Below are positions 16,487 to 25,375 of a stretch of 45,439 nucleotides of DNA, piece by piece. Source of the DNA: Candidatus Dependentiae bacterium (GTDB lineage Bacteria > Babelota > Babeliae > Babelales > Vermiphilaceae). A program made the position numbers and the translations under genes. The DNA lies in NCBI GenBank assembly GCA_026389015.1, contig JAPLIR010000027.1:1-45439 (forward strand), in the 5' to 3' direction. Within the stretch, counting starts at the first letter, position 1. Each line of letters starts with the position of its first letter. The notes under the pieces are model-generated. The model saw only the letters and a program-made list of their open reading frames with translations. It did no database searches and had not been told where the DNA came from.

Positions 16487-18130
16487 TTAAAAATTCATTT
16501 CTACATTAACTGAGGCGGTATAATCTTTACCAATGCCTCTTGTTATGACTGCGTAATCACCATTAAAAGATACAATCCATTCGTGTGATTCTCGTGTTGC
16601 TTTGAATAACAATGATGCCAAAATTTTTGCCTGTATGGCAAGTGGTAGGACAGCGTTGTTAACGCCAAAATCTTTGCAGTCATAGTCGCAGGTGTGTATG
16701 TTGCTCAGCTTTTCATGGCCTTGTGTCCATACATCGCCGCCAATATCAAAACCCATATGTTCGCTATCAAAATTCAATGAACTAATCCAGTGGAAAATGA
16801 ATCCTGGACTAACCAGTGTTTTGAAGGAGAATGGATAGAATCTATTCACAAATTGTGTGTTTAAGAATTCAAGATTTTCAAAAGAGGTCTTTGGATCAGT
16901 GCTATTAAAGTCTCTTGCATTGAATGCTGCCAGGTTTACTTCTTGTATAAAGAATCGGCGTTCATGTGCAGGGCAAAGATATTCAACAGAGGCTTTGTTG
17001 TAGAGGTAGAAGCTTTCGGCCCATGATGATTTGTGAATAATACTGCTGAGTTTATTTTCCAGCGTGAACGATCCCCCCAAGCCAATATGTCCTCCATTGC
17101 CAAGGCCGGTTTCTAATACGCAAGCTCCCAATTGGTCAAGGGCTCCTATAGAAAAATCTTGGAGAAGTTTTGTTGCTTGATCTTTAATGTCTTGGGGTGT
17201 GAGTGAAGCATTCTGGCTGAGCTCAAAAAGCTTTTTAAAGTCAAAGTTAGGACGCGGTGCACATTTATCAAATTCTGTTCCTTGAATGCCCTTCACCATG
17301 GCAACGGCGGTTGGTAGGGTGAATTGCGCGGCACAATGAAGAGTGTGGCAGTGGCGGTCTAAGAGCTTAAAATCAACCTCGATTCTTGTGTCGCCAAAAC
17401 CGAGCTTATCACTAATTAAGTGGTGTTTTTGAAATTTTTGTTGTTCGTTTGCAGTCAGCGCACCTAACTCTGTTTCTATGTCTTGGCGCTCTCCATCGGT
17501 CAAAAAGTAGTTGTGTTCATCATAGTAGAGTGGTGTCATGAATCGTACATACATAGATTCATACTGACGCATGCCATGCACCATAAAACCTATGCGGCGT
17601 TCCTGCGCGGTGCTGTTTTTAAAGAGTGGTAAAATTTTCAGAGGATCTACAGCAAAGTGGGGGAATAATGGCTTAATGAGGTTAATCGAATTGGTGATTT
17701 TTTCGATGAGAGTTGGGCTGGTAATAGCAAGGTATGAGCAGAAGGCATCGCTTCCGCTGGTGAAATATGTTCTGGTTGTCTGATTATAAAAAAGATATAT
17801 GCCAACGGTCCATTTATTATTGCAATATGCTTGTTGTGGTCCCATCATGGCGTAATCTAAAAGACTGCGTTTGTTGAGTGGATTGGTGTGTAGATAGATG
17901 TTCTCTTTCAAGAGCTCAATACCACCAAATGTTTCTAGTGCATCAATAATTTCATGCGGCGTGGCTCGTGTTACGCTACTGTCGATTACTACTTGATCCA
18001 ATGAGCCATCGACATCCATATCATCAAAATCAAAATCAAAGCTATCAATGTTCTGTGTGTCGGCATGGGTGTACTGAGGTATAATAATGCTGAGTAAGGC
18101 ATACAATGCGTAATAGCGTATCTGTTTCAT
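16487..18130 (-). CDS. Large exported, probably outer-membrane barrel protein
   Basis: A 547-residue protein with a signal peptide (first 23 residues, ending in HADTQ), an acidic DFDFDDMD patch near residue 33, and a long region rich in alternating hydrophobic and aromatic residues. The last residues, TASVNVEMNF, end in phenylalanine after an amphipathic strand, as required for BAM-dependent outer-membrane insertion. Other strand-like stretches include NKWTVGIYLFYNQTTRTYFT and SGFIFHWISSLNF-type segments in the second half. A surface or porin-like role is inferred; no family is recognised. The 36-base gap to the next minus-strand gene suggests an operon. The ribosome binding site is weak. Confidence 0.82.
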   Translation of the reverse strand: MKQIRYYALYALLSIIIPQYTHADTQNIDSFDFDFDDMDVDGSLDQVVIDSSVTRATPHEIIDALETFGGIELLKENIYLHTNPLNKRSLLDYAMMGPQQAYCNNKWTVGIYLFYNQTTRTYFTSGSDAFCSYLAITSPTLIEKITNSINLIKPLFPHFAVDPLKILPLFKNSTAQERRIGFMVHGMRQYESMYVRFMTPLYYDEHNYFLTDGERQDIETELGALTANEQQKFQKHHLISDKLGFGDTRIEVDFKLLDRHCHTLHCAAQFTLPTAVAMVKGIQGTEFDKCAPRPNFDFKKLFELSQNASLTPQDIKDQATKLLQDFSIGALDQLGACVLETGLGNGGHIGLGGSFTLENKLSSIIHKSSWAESFYLYNKASVEYLCPAHERRFFIQEVNLAAFNARDFNSTDPKTSFENLEFLNTQFVNRFYPFSFKTLVSPGFIFHWISSLNFDSEHMGFDIGGDVWTQGHEKLSNIHTCDYDCKDFGVNNAVLPLAIQAKILASLLFKATRESHEWIVSFNGDYAVITRGIGKDYTASVNVEMNF

Positions 18131-18334
18131 AATGGGTTGGCATCTTTCTTTTACAAAGTTTATATGTTACTTCATTAATCAATTAAGGTAGTAGTTAAAA
18201 ATCATGGTAGAACTTGTAGTGTCGATATCTCTTTTTTTATATTCTTAGTCATTCTAGCGGATTTTATTACATATGACAAAATTTGAGGTTTTAAGGGCTT
18301 TTTGGACCTAAGAAAGGGTTTACTTTCAAACTTC

Positions 18335-18363
18335 TTGTAAAAATTAATCAAAGTAGTTACGAT
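18335..18363 (+). promoter_or_regulatory. Predicted sigma70 promoter for the atp cluster
   Basis: TTGTAA (18335-18340) and TACGAT (18358-18363) are separated by 17 bases. Transcription would start near 18370, giving a leader of about 90 bases before atpE. Match by eye only. Confidence 0.5.
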
Positions 18364-18373
18364 ACTAAAATAA

Positions 18374-18390
18374 CACTCTAGAATAGAGTG
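18374..18390 (+). other. Short perfect hairpin in the atp leader
   Basis: CACTCTA-GAA-TAGAGTG forms a perfect 7-bp stem with a 3-base loop just after the predicted transcription start. There is no T-run, so it is not a terminator. It could protect the mRNA 5' end or be an operator. Confidence 0.55.
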
Positions 18391-18461
18391 GGAATATAAG
18401 GCATTAAAGTCATTGTACGGTTAAATCAGATAGATTAATTCTTGTCATAGAAAGGTTGCAC

Positions 18462-18704
18462 ATGGAAGATCAGGTTTATGCTAAAGTAGCAGCGTATATG
18501 GGTGCAGCTTTAGTTATGGGTATTGGTTCTATTGGGCCTGCATTAGGACAAGGTCTTATTGGCATGAAGGCATGTGAAAATATCGGTAAATATCCAGAAA
18601 GTTCTGGCAAAATCAGTCAGACTATGATGATTGCAATGGGCCTTGTAGAAACATCGGCTATTTATGCATTGTTGATTGCCCTTTTACTTATTTTTAAATT
18701 TTAA
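18462..18704 (+). CDS. atpE: F-type ATP synthase subunit c
   Basis: This is the proteolipid that forms the rotor ring of F0. Eighty residues in two membrane helices flank a polar loop (ENIGKYPESSGK). The glycine-rich first helix contains GIGSIGPALGQGLIG and the ion-binding carboxylate is E63 in GLVETSAIYALLI. Q30, E63, T64/S65 and Y68 lie where Ilyobacter and Propionigenium c subunits have their sodium ligands, so Na+ coupling is possible. The start at 18462 is taken over the TTG six bases upstream because AAAGG is spaced six bases from it. It is the first gene of a cluster running c, b-like, b, delta, alpha; subunit a is not present upstream. Confidence 0.96.
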   Translation: MEDQVYAKVAAYMGAALVMGIGSIGPALGQGLIGMKACENIGKYPESSGKISQTMMIAMGLVETSAIYALLIALLLIFKF

Positions 18705-18753
18705 TATAACGGCGCAACTATTTTTGGATGTCATTGCCTGGTAATAATGCCTT

Positions 18754-19128
18754 ATGAATCTTAATTTTACTCTTATCCTTCAACTCTTTAACTTTCTCTG
18801 CGTATATGTATTGCTCCGCAGATTCCTGCTGAATCCAGTCGTTGCGATTATTAAGGAAGATCGTTCATATCAGGAAGATTTATATGCGCAAGTCAGGGCT
18901 ATGCAATCTTTGATTGTAGATCGTCATCAAGAAAAAGCGCTTGCATGGCACAATTTTGTACAAGCATGTGCTCGTACTATGCCAACGATTGATCAAATTG
19001 AATGTGCCGAGGTTAAAGGGGCAGCTCCTGAACTTAAAGTGATCGTACTTGATGATGCTAGAGTTCAAGAGTTAGAAAAAGAATTAAGTGCCGCCATAAT
19101 CAAAAGGGTAGAGCATGTTAGGATCTGA
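18754..19128 (+). CDS. Short ATP synthase F0 subunit b-like protein (possible b')
   Basis: A 124-residue protein with one N-terminal membrane helix (LILQLFNFLCVYVLLRRFLLNP) followed by PVVAIIKEDRSYQEDLYAQV, the start typical of b subunits that tether F1 to F0. After about residue 70 the sequence differs from a normal b coiled coil and is short (b is usually about 160). Its 3' end overlaps the second b-type gene by 14 bases. Two b-like genes in tandem resemble the b/b' pairs of phototrophs and some other bacteria, with this one as the shorter partner. The call rests on position and the N-terminal pattern. Confidence 0.75.
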   Translation: MNLNFTLILQLFNFLCVYVLLRRFLLNPVVAIIKEDRSYQEDLYAQVRAMQSLIVDRHQEKALAWHNFVQACARTMPTIDQIECAEVKGAAPELKVIVLDDARVQELEKELSAAIIKRVEHVRI

Positions 19129-19603
19129 CTTAATCAGTATTTTTTTTAGACTTCTTAATTTTATCATTCTTATTGTTGCAGGCGTCTATCTCTTTAAGCG
19201 TTATGCTGTAGGAGCTATTCAAAATCTGATTATAGAACGGCAACAAAAAATTGACGACACCAAGCAGGAAATAGTTTTACTCAAAAGGCAAGAGCTTCGT
19301 TGTGAACAAGAACTTGTTGATCAACAGGTTGCCTACCAAGAACTGGGAAAGAAAGTAGAGCAATGGCATCAACAGGTTGCCGCTGTTGCTCGCGAATCGG
19401 AGAAGCAAACTTTGGCATTGAACCGTGCATTACAACACGTGAGTGTCGTGCAAAATCAATATATGGTTGCACGGCAAGTAAAGCGACTCGTGTTGCCTCA
19501 GGCTCTATCAGATGCTCGTCTTGTAATGATCAAGGAATTTGCTGCCCCAGAAAAAGGTGAACTGTTTGTTGCACAGATTATCAAGCACGTGGAGCGTCGA
19601 TGA
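19115..19603 (+). CDS. atpF: ATP synthase F0 subunit b
   Basis: A 162-residue peripheral-stalk subunit. The N-terminal membrane helix (LISIFFRLLNFIILIVAGVYLF) is followed by a long charged coiled coil rich in Gln, Glu and Lys (IIERQQKIDDTKQEIVLLKR onward). This is the standard layout for the b dimer that holds the alpha3beta3 head. It overlaps the preceding b-like gene by 14 bases and the delta gene by four (ATGA), indicating coupled translation. The length is normal. Confidence 0.88.
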   Translation: MLGSDLISIFFRLLNFIILIVAGVYLFKRYAVGAIQNLIIERQQKIDDTKQEIVLLKRQELRCEQELVDQQVAYQELGKKVEQWHQQVAAVARESEKQTLALNRALQHVSVVQNQYMVARQVKRLVLPQALSDARLVMIKEFAAPEKGELFVAQIIKHVERR

Positions 19604-20145
19604 TAAAAGCCGCAGAATATACCGTATCAAAAAGATACGCAACTGCTTTTTTGAATGTCTTTGGCGATTCAATTTCGTATGCCGATATGCAGAATGTGTG
19701 CGCTGCGTCAGAATTTTTTTATCAGCATAAGAATCTATTATTTTTTTTGACATGGCCAGTGATTGATACGGGGCTAAAAGTTCGGGCTCTCAATGAAGCA
19801 TTACAAAAGTTTTCATTAGGTAAGCCTTTTGATCGTTTGATCGATCTTCTAGCGACACATAAAAGAACCTATCTTATTCATGCAACATTAAAAGCATTGT
19901 GTGCGCTTTACAAGCAACGAAACCGCATTATGGATGTAGCTATTACGAGTTCAAATACATTGCGTGAACAAGACCTGAAAGCCCTGCAAGAGTTTCTTGT
20001 CAACATTACGGGGCAGAGTATTATATATACGTATAAGATTGATAAAAATTTGATAGCCGGTATTCGTCTGCAAAGTGACACGGTATTGTGGGAATATTCG
20101 ATTCGTAAACATCTTGCACATATGAAGTTGCCGCTTATTCGTTAG
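19600..20145 (+). CDS. atpH: ATP synthase F1 subunit delta
   Basis: A 181-residue delta (OSCP) subunit, which joins the b stalk to the tip of alpha. The opening AEYTVSKRYATAFLNVF matches the family's VARRYAxALF-type start. The helical N-terminal domain includes FDRLIDLLATHKRTYLIHATLKAL, and the C-terminal beta part contains KIDKNLIAGIRLQSDTVLWEYSIRKHL, the family's GGxxxxxGDxxxDxSxxxxL segment in a divergent form. It is followed seven bases later by atpA. Gene order b-delta-alpha is the classical one. Confidence 0.93.
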   Translation: MIKAAEYTVSKRYATAFLNVFGDSISYADMQNVCAASEFFYQHKNLLFFLTWPVIDTGLKVRALNEALQKFSLGKPFDRLIDLLATHKRTYLIHATLKALCALYKQRNRIMDVAITSSNTLREQDLKALQEFLVNITGQSIIYTYKIDKNLIAGIRLQSDTVLWEYSIRKHLAHMKLPLIR

Positions 20146-20152
20146 GATTACT

Positions 20153-21667
20153 ATGGATATTAAAAGTATAGATCTTGTCGCGTTGTTTGAAAAAACATTG
20201 AGCGATTTGCCGCAAGAAAAATTACAAGAAATTGGTATTGTTGTTCAAGTGGGCGATGGTATTTGTAAGGTCCATGGACTAGACAATGCTGTGTATGGTG
20301 AGCTCATAGACTTTGAGGGTGGTAATCAAGGAATCATTTTTAATCTTGATGAAGACGCCGTTTCTATTTTTCTTTTGCATGCCACTATTCCGGTAGCAGA
20401 GTTGGAAACAGCTCGCAGAACCGGGGGTGTATTCAAAACAGCAACAGGAATGGGCTTGCTTGGCCGCGTGATGAGCGCGACAGGAAAACCACTTGATGGC
20501 TTGGGAGAAATTCATGCAACGGAATATCGTGCTATTGAAGCGAGCATTCCTGGCATCATTGAACGAAGCCCCATTAATGAATCACTCGAAACAGGTATTA
20601 TGGCCATTGATGCCTTGGTACCAATCGGTAAGGGTCAGCGTGAGTTGATTATTGGTAACAGAAGTACCGGTAAAACATCTGTGATCATCGACACTATTTT
20701 GCATCAAAAAGGCAAGAATGTTTTCTGTATTTATGTTGCCATAGGGCAACGTCAAGCAAATTTGGCACGCATCGTGCGTTTGCTACAAGAGAATGATGCG
20801 CTTTCGTATACCGTCATTGTGACTGCTGATGCGGGTGAAGCAGTACTTAATCAATATTTGGCACCTTATGTTGGTTGCACCATCGCTGAATATTTCCGCG
20901 ATCAAGGACATCATGCGTTAATTGTTTATGACGATTTGAGTAATCATGCTATCGCTTTCCGAGAAATGTCATTGTTAATGCGTAGAGCTCCTGGCCGTGA
21001 GGCTTATCCGGGTGATGTTTTCTATTTACATTCTCGTTTACTCGAACGTGCAGGCAAGTTAATGAACGGTGGTTCAATAACCGCATTACCCATTGTACAA
21101 ATTCAGAGTGACGACATCACTGCCTATATTCCTACCAACCTTATTTCCATCACCGATGGCCAAATATTTTTAGACACCAAGCTCTTCAATCAGGGCAAGC
21201 GCCCAGCGGTTAACGTTGAGCTTTCTGTATCTCGTGTTGGTGGTGCTGCTCAAACAAATGCTATTAAAAAGATGACCAAGGCTTTGCGCTTGGAATTGGC
21301 GCAATATCATGAGTTGCTTGATTTTGCTCAGTTTGGCACCGAACTTGATGAATTGTCACAAAAGCGCCTTATTCGTGGTGGTTTGGCAGTAGAAATCCTC
21401 AAGCAGCCACAATCAGTCACCTTGTCATTTGTCGATCAGACACTGATTTTGTTTGTGTTTAAAGAAGGATTTTTAGATAAGCTTGCTATGAAAGATGTGC
21501 ATGTTTTTGTGATGCAGTTTGTGAGCTATGTAAAGTCAGTGTATCAGGAAGTATACGGCACAATTTTGAGTACCGCAGACTTATCCGATGACATTCGAGC
21601 TCAGCTTGTGGTGATTGCGACTGAATTTAGTAAGCTTTTTATAGCTCCAGAAGACAAAAACCTCTAG
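20153..21667 (+). CDS. atpA: ATP synthase F1 subunit alpha
   Basis: The 504-residue non-catalytic nucleotide-binding subunit of F1. The beta-barrel N-terminal domain (VVQVGDGICKVHGLDNAVYG), the P-loop IIGNRSTGKTSV at about 166-177 (GDRQTGKT in E. coli), the VYDDLSNHAIAFREMSLLMRR block and the arginine-finger segment SVSRVGGAAQ are all present. Length is normal and the frame intact. AGGA lies upstream of the ATG. Unusually, no gamma, beta or epsilon gene follows: the next features are a tRNA-Arg and an integrated element. These subunits must be encoded elsewhere or have been separated by the insertion. Confidence 0.97.
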   Translation: MDIKSIDLVALFEKTLSDLPQEKLQEIGIVVQVGDGICKVHGLDNAVYGELIDFEGGNQGIIFNLDEDAVSIFLLHATIPVAELETARRTGGVFKTATGMGLLGRVMSATGKPLDGLGEIHATEYRAIEASIPGIIERSPINESLETGIMAIDALVPIGKGQRELIIGNRSTGKTSVIIDTILHQKGKNVFCIYVAIGQRQANLARIVRLLQENDALSYTVIVTADAGEAVLNQYLAPYVGCTIAEYFRDQGHHALIVYDDLSNHAIAFREMSLLMRRAPGREAYPGDVFYLHSRLLERAGKLMNGGSITALPIVQIQSDDITAYIPTNLISITDGQIFLDTKLFNQGKRPAVNVELSVSRVGGAAQTNAIKKMTKALRLELAQYHELLDFAQFGTELDELSQKRLIRGGLAVEILKQPQSVTLSFVDQTLILFVFKEGFLDKLAMKDVHVFVMQFVSYVKSVYQEVYGTILSTADLSDDIRAQLVVIATEFSKLFIAPEDKNL

Positions 21668-21692
21668 AAAAAGGGTATTTTTGCAAAAAGCA

Positions 21693-21721
21693 TTGAGCTT
21701 ACGGGGTTAGTACGTTATACT
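21693..21721 (+). promoter_or_regulatory. Predicted promoter of tRNA-Arg
   Basis: TTGAGC (21693-21698) and TATACT (21716-21721) are 17 bases apart. The expected start near 21728 lies about 25 bases before the tRNA. This is a good match to a sigma70-type promoter. Confidence 0.65.
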
Positions 21722-21752
21722 ATAATTACTTTTCTTGAAATATAAATTTTTT

Positions 21753-21829
21753 GTGCCCGTAGCTCAGTTGGATAGAGCAACGGATTTCTAATCCGTAGGT
21801 CGAAGGTTCGAATCCTTCCGGGCACACCA
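21753..21829 (+). tRNA. tRNA-Arg (anticodon UCU)
   Basis: Seventy-seven bases fold as a cloverleaf. The acceptor stem pairs GTGCCCG with CGGGCAC, the anticodon arm is ACGGA-TTTCTAA-TCCGT with anticodon TCT (reads AGA/AGG), the T arm contains GGTTCGAATCC, and A73 plus an encoded CCA end the gene. Its 3' half is also read on the minus strand as the last codons of the serine recombinase, so it is the probable integration site of the neighbouring element. Confidence 0.97.
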
Positions 21830-23284
21830 GTTTCCACTTTTCTTAGTTTCTACTATCTTCGCAAATACCGGTTTTAGCTGTAGATCGAGTGTTTCATCCT
21901 TGTATGAGCAGTTCGATACTAGAAGATTAATCATCCGACGCTTTTGTTCCCCATTTTGCTTTTTAAACATCTCAGCCGCATTTTTGGCCAGTTCTAGAAT
22001 AAGATTGGCATTTTCCAGATAATGGGAGTCAGCTTTTTGGGTTGCCAACAGTTTAATAAAGAGTTGTTCCTTTTCGTTGATCCATTGATTAGTGTTACTG
22101 CGCCAAAACTCTTCACCTATCTTCTGATCTAATTTATCCAAATAAGCTTGATCGATCCGGTTTTGTAGCACCTTAATCTGTTTTTCTAGTTGGAGCACGA
22201 GATTGTTGTGATATTCAATCTTATCCTTAAAGCTTTCACGCACGCCACTTAATATGATCTGTTGGACATCCTCTGGCACATAAATATTTTCCAATAGCTC
22301 GTGAAAAGTGTTTTCTATCTCTTCTTGGCGGATATAAGCTTGTTTACAGTTGCCTTTGAATCCTGTGCAGTGATAGTAGATGTACTTTCCTTTTTTTAAT
22401 TCGGCCGTTAATGCACATCCACATATGCCACATTTGATGAGATTGGTATAATGAAACATGCCTTTTCTACATTTGCTCTTGAATGGGTTAATAAGAACAT
22501 CTTGAACGCGCTGAAATAACTCCCGGCTTATTAGTGGCTCATGTGATGCATTTTCATACTTCTTTTTTTTCCAGAAAAACACTCCCGTATAAAACTCATT
22601 CTTGAGTATTGTTTCTACATTGCTGGTATAAAAATTCTTGCCATTTCTATAGACCATTCCATCCGCCAGCAGTTGTCTTTTAAGCTTCAATAATGAATAT
22701 GATCCAGTAGCATATAGTTCAAACATCCTCTTAACAAAAGGAACTGTCTGTGGGTCAATTTTGATTATGCTTTTTCCATTCTCACGCACATTAAGATAAC
22801 CGTAGGGTGCAGTTGATGGATAGATCCCTTGAGCAGCTTTTTCGGTCATGCCCTTTTTTACTTCTTCTGAAAGGTTGTCAACATAGTTTTTAGCCATTAA
22901 TGCTTTGATGTCAAAGATGAATTTTTCATTTGATCGAGAGTCACGGCTGAGTGTTGTATTCTCTTTTACAAGGTGAAAGGTGATGTCTGTTTGGGTGATG
23001 AGTTGGTCAATCAAAGCATGGTCAGCCATGTTGCGTGTAAGCCGATCAGTTTTTTCGACAAGAATGTGTTTTATGGATTGATCATTCTTAATGAGGTTTA
23101 ACATTTGGTTGAAATGTGTACGCCCCATTTTCTTTGCAGTTTCTAGGTCTATAAATTCTGCCACAACTCGATAATTATTCTTAGACGCATACTCATGTAA
23201 TAGTTTTAACTGGGCTGGGATGGAGAACCCTTCAGATTCTTGGTCTTTTGATGATACTCGGGCGTAGATAATGGCATTATTCAT
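21788..23284 (-). CDS. Large serine recombinase ending inside tRNA-Arg
   Basis: A 498-residue site-specific recombinase of the resolvase/invertase superfamily with the long C-terminal arm of phage-type integrases. The catalytic serine is in YARVSSKDQ (S11), followed by the resolvase arginine region [11 protein letters not shown] Recombinase domain follows (APYGYL, with [18 protein letters not shown]). A zinc ribbon is visible in LIKCGICG and [11 protein letters not shown], and then a coiled-coil segment ([20 protein letters not shown]). The final residues, [12 protein letters not shown], are the antisense reading of the tRNA-Arg 3' half, so the gene's end depends on the attachment site sequence. 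A decayed homologue lies at 36262-36487. The product should catalyse integration and excision of the element. Confidence 0.94.
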   Translation of the reverse strand: MNNAIIYARVSSKDQESEGFSIPAQLKLLHEYASKNNYRVVAEFIDLETAKKMGRTHFNQMLNLIKNDQSIKHILVEKTDRLTRNMADHALIDQLITQTDITFHLVKENTTLSRDSRSNEKFIFDIKALMAKNYVDNLSEEVKKGMTEKAAQGIYPSTAPYGYLNVRENGKSIIKIDPQTVPFVKRMFELYATGSYSLLKLKRQLLADGMVYRNGKNFYTSNVETILKNEFYTGVFFWKKKKYENASHEPLISRELFQRVQDVLINPFKSKCRKGMFHYTNLIKCGICGCALTAELKKGKYIYYHCTGFKGNCKQAYIRQEEIENTFHELLENIYVPEDVQQIILSGVRESFKDKIEYHNNLVLQLEKQIKVLQNRIDQAYLDKLDQKIGEEFWRSNTNQWINEKEQLFIKLLATQKADSHYLENANLILELAKNAAEMFKKQNGEQKRRMINLLVSNCSYKDETLDLQLKPVFAKIVETKKSGNWCARKDSNLRPTD

Positions 23285-23368
23285 TGGATGTACGATTCTT
23301 TAATTATGATGATATGAGATTTTATCTAACTCTAATATTTTAGCACAAATAAAGGCTTTTTTCAGTTT

Positions 23369-24466
23369 TTATCTGGTTATGTTGGTATTGTTTTGTGCAA
23401 GTAATTTTTGCATATCCCTCATTGTAATTGGCTTATCGTCATCACTTTTTCCGAGTCTTTTGATGATTGCACCTTGACTGTACTCTTCGATATGACCATA
23501 GCTCGTAAATGTTGTTAATAGGCTGCTATGCCCTAAGTTCTGGCTCCAGGCTTTTGAGTCTTCGGCTGTTTTACAAACTTGATATCCAAGGTTCACAATG
23601 GTATTTCGAAATGAGTGAGGGTTGTAATAATCAAGTCCTGCTGCTTCAAATGCTTCTTTAACAATGGTTCTGATACAGGCAGTTGTTTGCCATGCAACAG
23701 CGTCAAGCTTTTGTCTGCTAAATTGACTGTTTTCATCAAGCGACAATTTGGTGCTAGGGAATAAGGAAGCGTTGTTGCCAGATAACTTTTCATGTTTCAA
23801 AAAATGTACCCACTCAATGAAAATGGTTTTAAAAATATCTCCAACAGGGAAAAAGAAGGTGATAATTTTTTTGCTGTACTTCGTTTTAACTTCTTGTGGG
23901 TGTTGATCGATACGTTCAGCTTCCAAATTTACATGCTTGATCTTCAGTGATGCCACTGCTGTGACTCTGGCACCAGTTAAAGTTAAAAGAGCTATCACGG
24001 CACGATTTCGCTTTTGAACATCTGTCTCGGCTGGCATATTTTTGATCACATGTTCCAATTGCTCAAGTGTGGGATATCTTTTGGATATGGGAGAGCGGGC
24101 GGTCTGTATGTCTTTATCTGATAGATTAAAATATGCGATATCGGCAATGTTAATCTTTTGCTTATATCCTTTTTGCCCATAAAGCCATTTGAACAAGTTG
24201 ATGAGATAATTTGAAGTATGAAGCAAGTAGGTTTTGCTTATTGGTTCTTGAGTCCTCAGATTGAGTTTTTGGGTGAGATGCTTTTTGAATGCGATAATAT
24301 CCTCTTTGGTGATCTGTTTGAAGCTTTTGAATTTCGTAAACTTTTCAAAGAGGTATATGGCATTGCGCATGTTATCAATGGTAGATATGCTCTTTCCATT
24401 AGCCTCTTTTTCCCATTCAAAATAGCATCGTTTTGTTCGTTCATTTTCAGCATTAAATTTAACCAC
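23369..24466 (-). CDS. Tyrosine recombinase/integrase
   Basis: A tyrosine recombinase of about 365 residues (phage integrase family). It has an N-terminal SAM-like core-binding domain and a C-terminal catalytic domain with the active-site pattern: R in TGARVTAVASLK, HSFRN (HxxR), LGHSSLLTTFTSYGH with the second His and the nucleophilic Tyr. The start is placed at GTG 24466: GGGGAG lies seven bases upstream and the start overlaps the preceding gene's stop by eight bases, suggesting coupled translation. A longer form from 24511 is possible but has no clear binding site. It probably acts with, or is a second recombination module of, the same element; which enzyme uses the tRNA site is not known. 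Confidence 0.93.
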   Translation of the reverse strand: MVKFNAENERTKRCYFEWEKEANGKSISTIDNMRNAIYLFEKFTKFKSFKQITKEDIIAFKKHLTQKLNLRTQEPISKTYLLHTSNYLINLFKWLYGQKGYKQKINIADIAYFNLSDKDIQTARSPISKRYPTLEQLEHVIKNMPAETDVQKRNRAVIALLTLTGARVTAVASLKIKHVNLEAERIDQHPQEVKTKYSKKIITFFFPVGDIFKTIFIEWVHFLKHEKLSGNNASLFPSTKLSLDENSQFSRQKLDAVAWQTTACIRTIVKEAFEAAGLDYYNPHSFRNTIVNLGYQVCKTAEDSKAWSQNLGHSSLLTTFTSYGHIEEYSQGAIIKRLGKSDDDKPITMRDMQKLLAQNNTNITR

Positions 24467-24971
24467 GTTCAGTCTCCCCGTTAGTATTAGTGATAGCGCA
24501 GGTGTTGTCACACTCTAATAAATCTTTGTCATGCACCGCTTGTATAGTGAAGATTTTTTTGTATTCGTCTATTTTCTGCGGCGATATTGTCTTATTAATT
24601 TTGGTGCCACATAGCTCGCATTTGCCAACTATATTTACCCGGCAATTATCAGCCTTAATACAGGCGATATTGTTTTTTGATTTGCGAGGTTGCTGGCACT
24701 TACAGCAAAACAGTTCATTAGGTGCACATGTATGTTTTCGTTTCTTGTTTTTATCGTTGAGAAAATCGATTAAATCTTGCCCCCAAACTTCATATGGTTG
24801 CTTGAGATCCATTTTCTTGAGGCCGGACTTGTACCAGGTGCCTACTGTTTGAGAATGGACGCCTAATAGTTCAGATATTTCTTCTGTAGAATATGGACGT
24901 TTATGTTTAATGATTCGCGTATTGTGATGGCGTCGAAAGGCTTTTACTTTTTCGTTCTTTTTCTTGTACAT
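24459..24971 (-). CDS. HTH plus zinc-ribbon DNA-binding protein of the element
   Basis: A protein of about 170 residues with an N-terminal basic region, a helix-turn-helix (YSTEEISELLGVHSQTVGTW) of the MerR/excisionase-like kind, and two CxxC pairs (FCCKCQQP and GKCELCGTK) that could form a zinc ribbon. It probably regulates, or directs the direction of, the recombinase encoded just downstream; this is inference from domain content and position. ATG 24971 is preferred to the TTG at 25013, which would overlap the previous gene more. The C-terminal tail contains CDNTCAI, adding further cysteines. Confidence 0.75.
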   Translation of the reverse strand: MYKKKNEKVKAFRRHHNTRIIKHKRPYSTEEISELLGVHSQTVGTWYKSGLKKMDLKQPYEVWGQDLIDFLNDKNKKRKHTCAPNELFCCKCQQPRKSKNNIACIKADNCRVNIVGKCELCGTKINKTISPQKIDEYKKIFTIQAVHDKDLLECDNTCAITNTNGETERG

Positions 24972-25119
24972 CTTTAATATCCCACTCGAGCAATAATGCA
25001 AACAGGGCAACAAGAGGCTGATGATCAGCTTGCAATGCTTGATTGTTCATTGATTCTATTTTGTTATTCGTTTCACTATCAAAGGTGATTACAGTTTTAA
25101 GCTTATTATTCGTTGTCAT
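24907..25119 (-). CDS. Small element protein of unknown function
   Basis: About 70 residues, beginning MTTNNKLKTVITFDSETNNK and ending in a lysine/serine-rich tail. The start overlaps the SpoVG-like gene's stop by 14 bases and its end overlaps the HTH gene by about 65. The VITFDSETNNKIES stretch resembles the start of small ribbon-helix-helix proteins, but this is weak. The chain of overlapping genes supports a compact mobile-element operon. Confidence 0.5.
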   Translation of the reverse strand: MTTNNKLKTVITFDSETNNKIESMNNQALQADHQPLVALFALLLEWDIKDVQEKERKSKSLSTPSQYANH

Positions 25120-25375
25120 GTAATCGCTCAAATTGTCTAATGATTGCTTGTTCGATAAGGTTAGCGACATCTTTGTTGATAGGATGGAAAATGGGCATGG
25201 CGCCATTTAATGTCTTGCGAGTGGGGTAGGTGAGTCTGAATCCTCCTTGCGGCCGCGTATATATGCCAATAGATGCGCAATAAAATGAACGATCAAACAC
25301 AAAACTTGCAAAGCCAACCAGGCCATCTTTTGGCTTAACGGGAATTATTTGAATTTCAGTTACTTTGTTCTGCAT
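25106..25375 (-). CDS. SpoVG-family protein
   Basis: An 89-residue protein matching SpoVG, a small DNA/RNA-binding regulator first known from sporulation and septation in Bacillus. Visible family features: VTEIQIIPVKPKDG, a strand ASFVFDRSFYCASIGI, the basic loop FRLTYPTRKTLNG and the highly conserved HPIN before a C-terminal helix (VANLIEQAIIRQFERL). The start at 25375 is chosen over 25441 because it gives the usual SpoVG length and has AGAGAAAG just upstream. SpoVG-like genes also occur on plasmids and phages, and here it sits between unknown genes and the recombinase regulators of an apparent integrative element. Confidence 0.82.
   Translation of the reverse strand: MQNKVTEIQIIPVKPKDGLVGFASFVFDRSFYCASIGIYTRPQGGFRLTYPTRKTLNGAMPIFHPINKDVANLIEQAIIRQFERLHDNE

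Larger units (their letters stand above)
18131..18461. other. Divergent intergenic region upstream of the ATP synthase cluster
   Basis: About 330 AT-rich bases between the minus-strand exported protein and atpE. It holds the atp promoter and a 5'-leader hairpin listed separately. No gene for subunit a or AtpI, and no RNA gene, could be seen here. Confidence 0.7.

Noticed and set aside
21788-21840. C-terminal [12 protein letters not shown] as a functional recombinase motif
   Set aside because: It is the antisense translation of the tRNA 3' half, a known by-product of genes that run into tRNA attachment sites.
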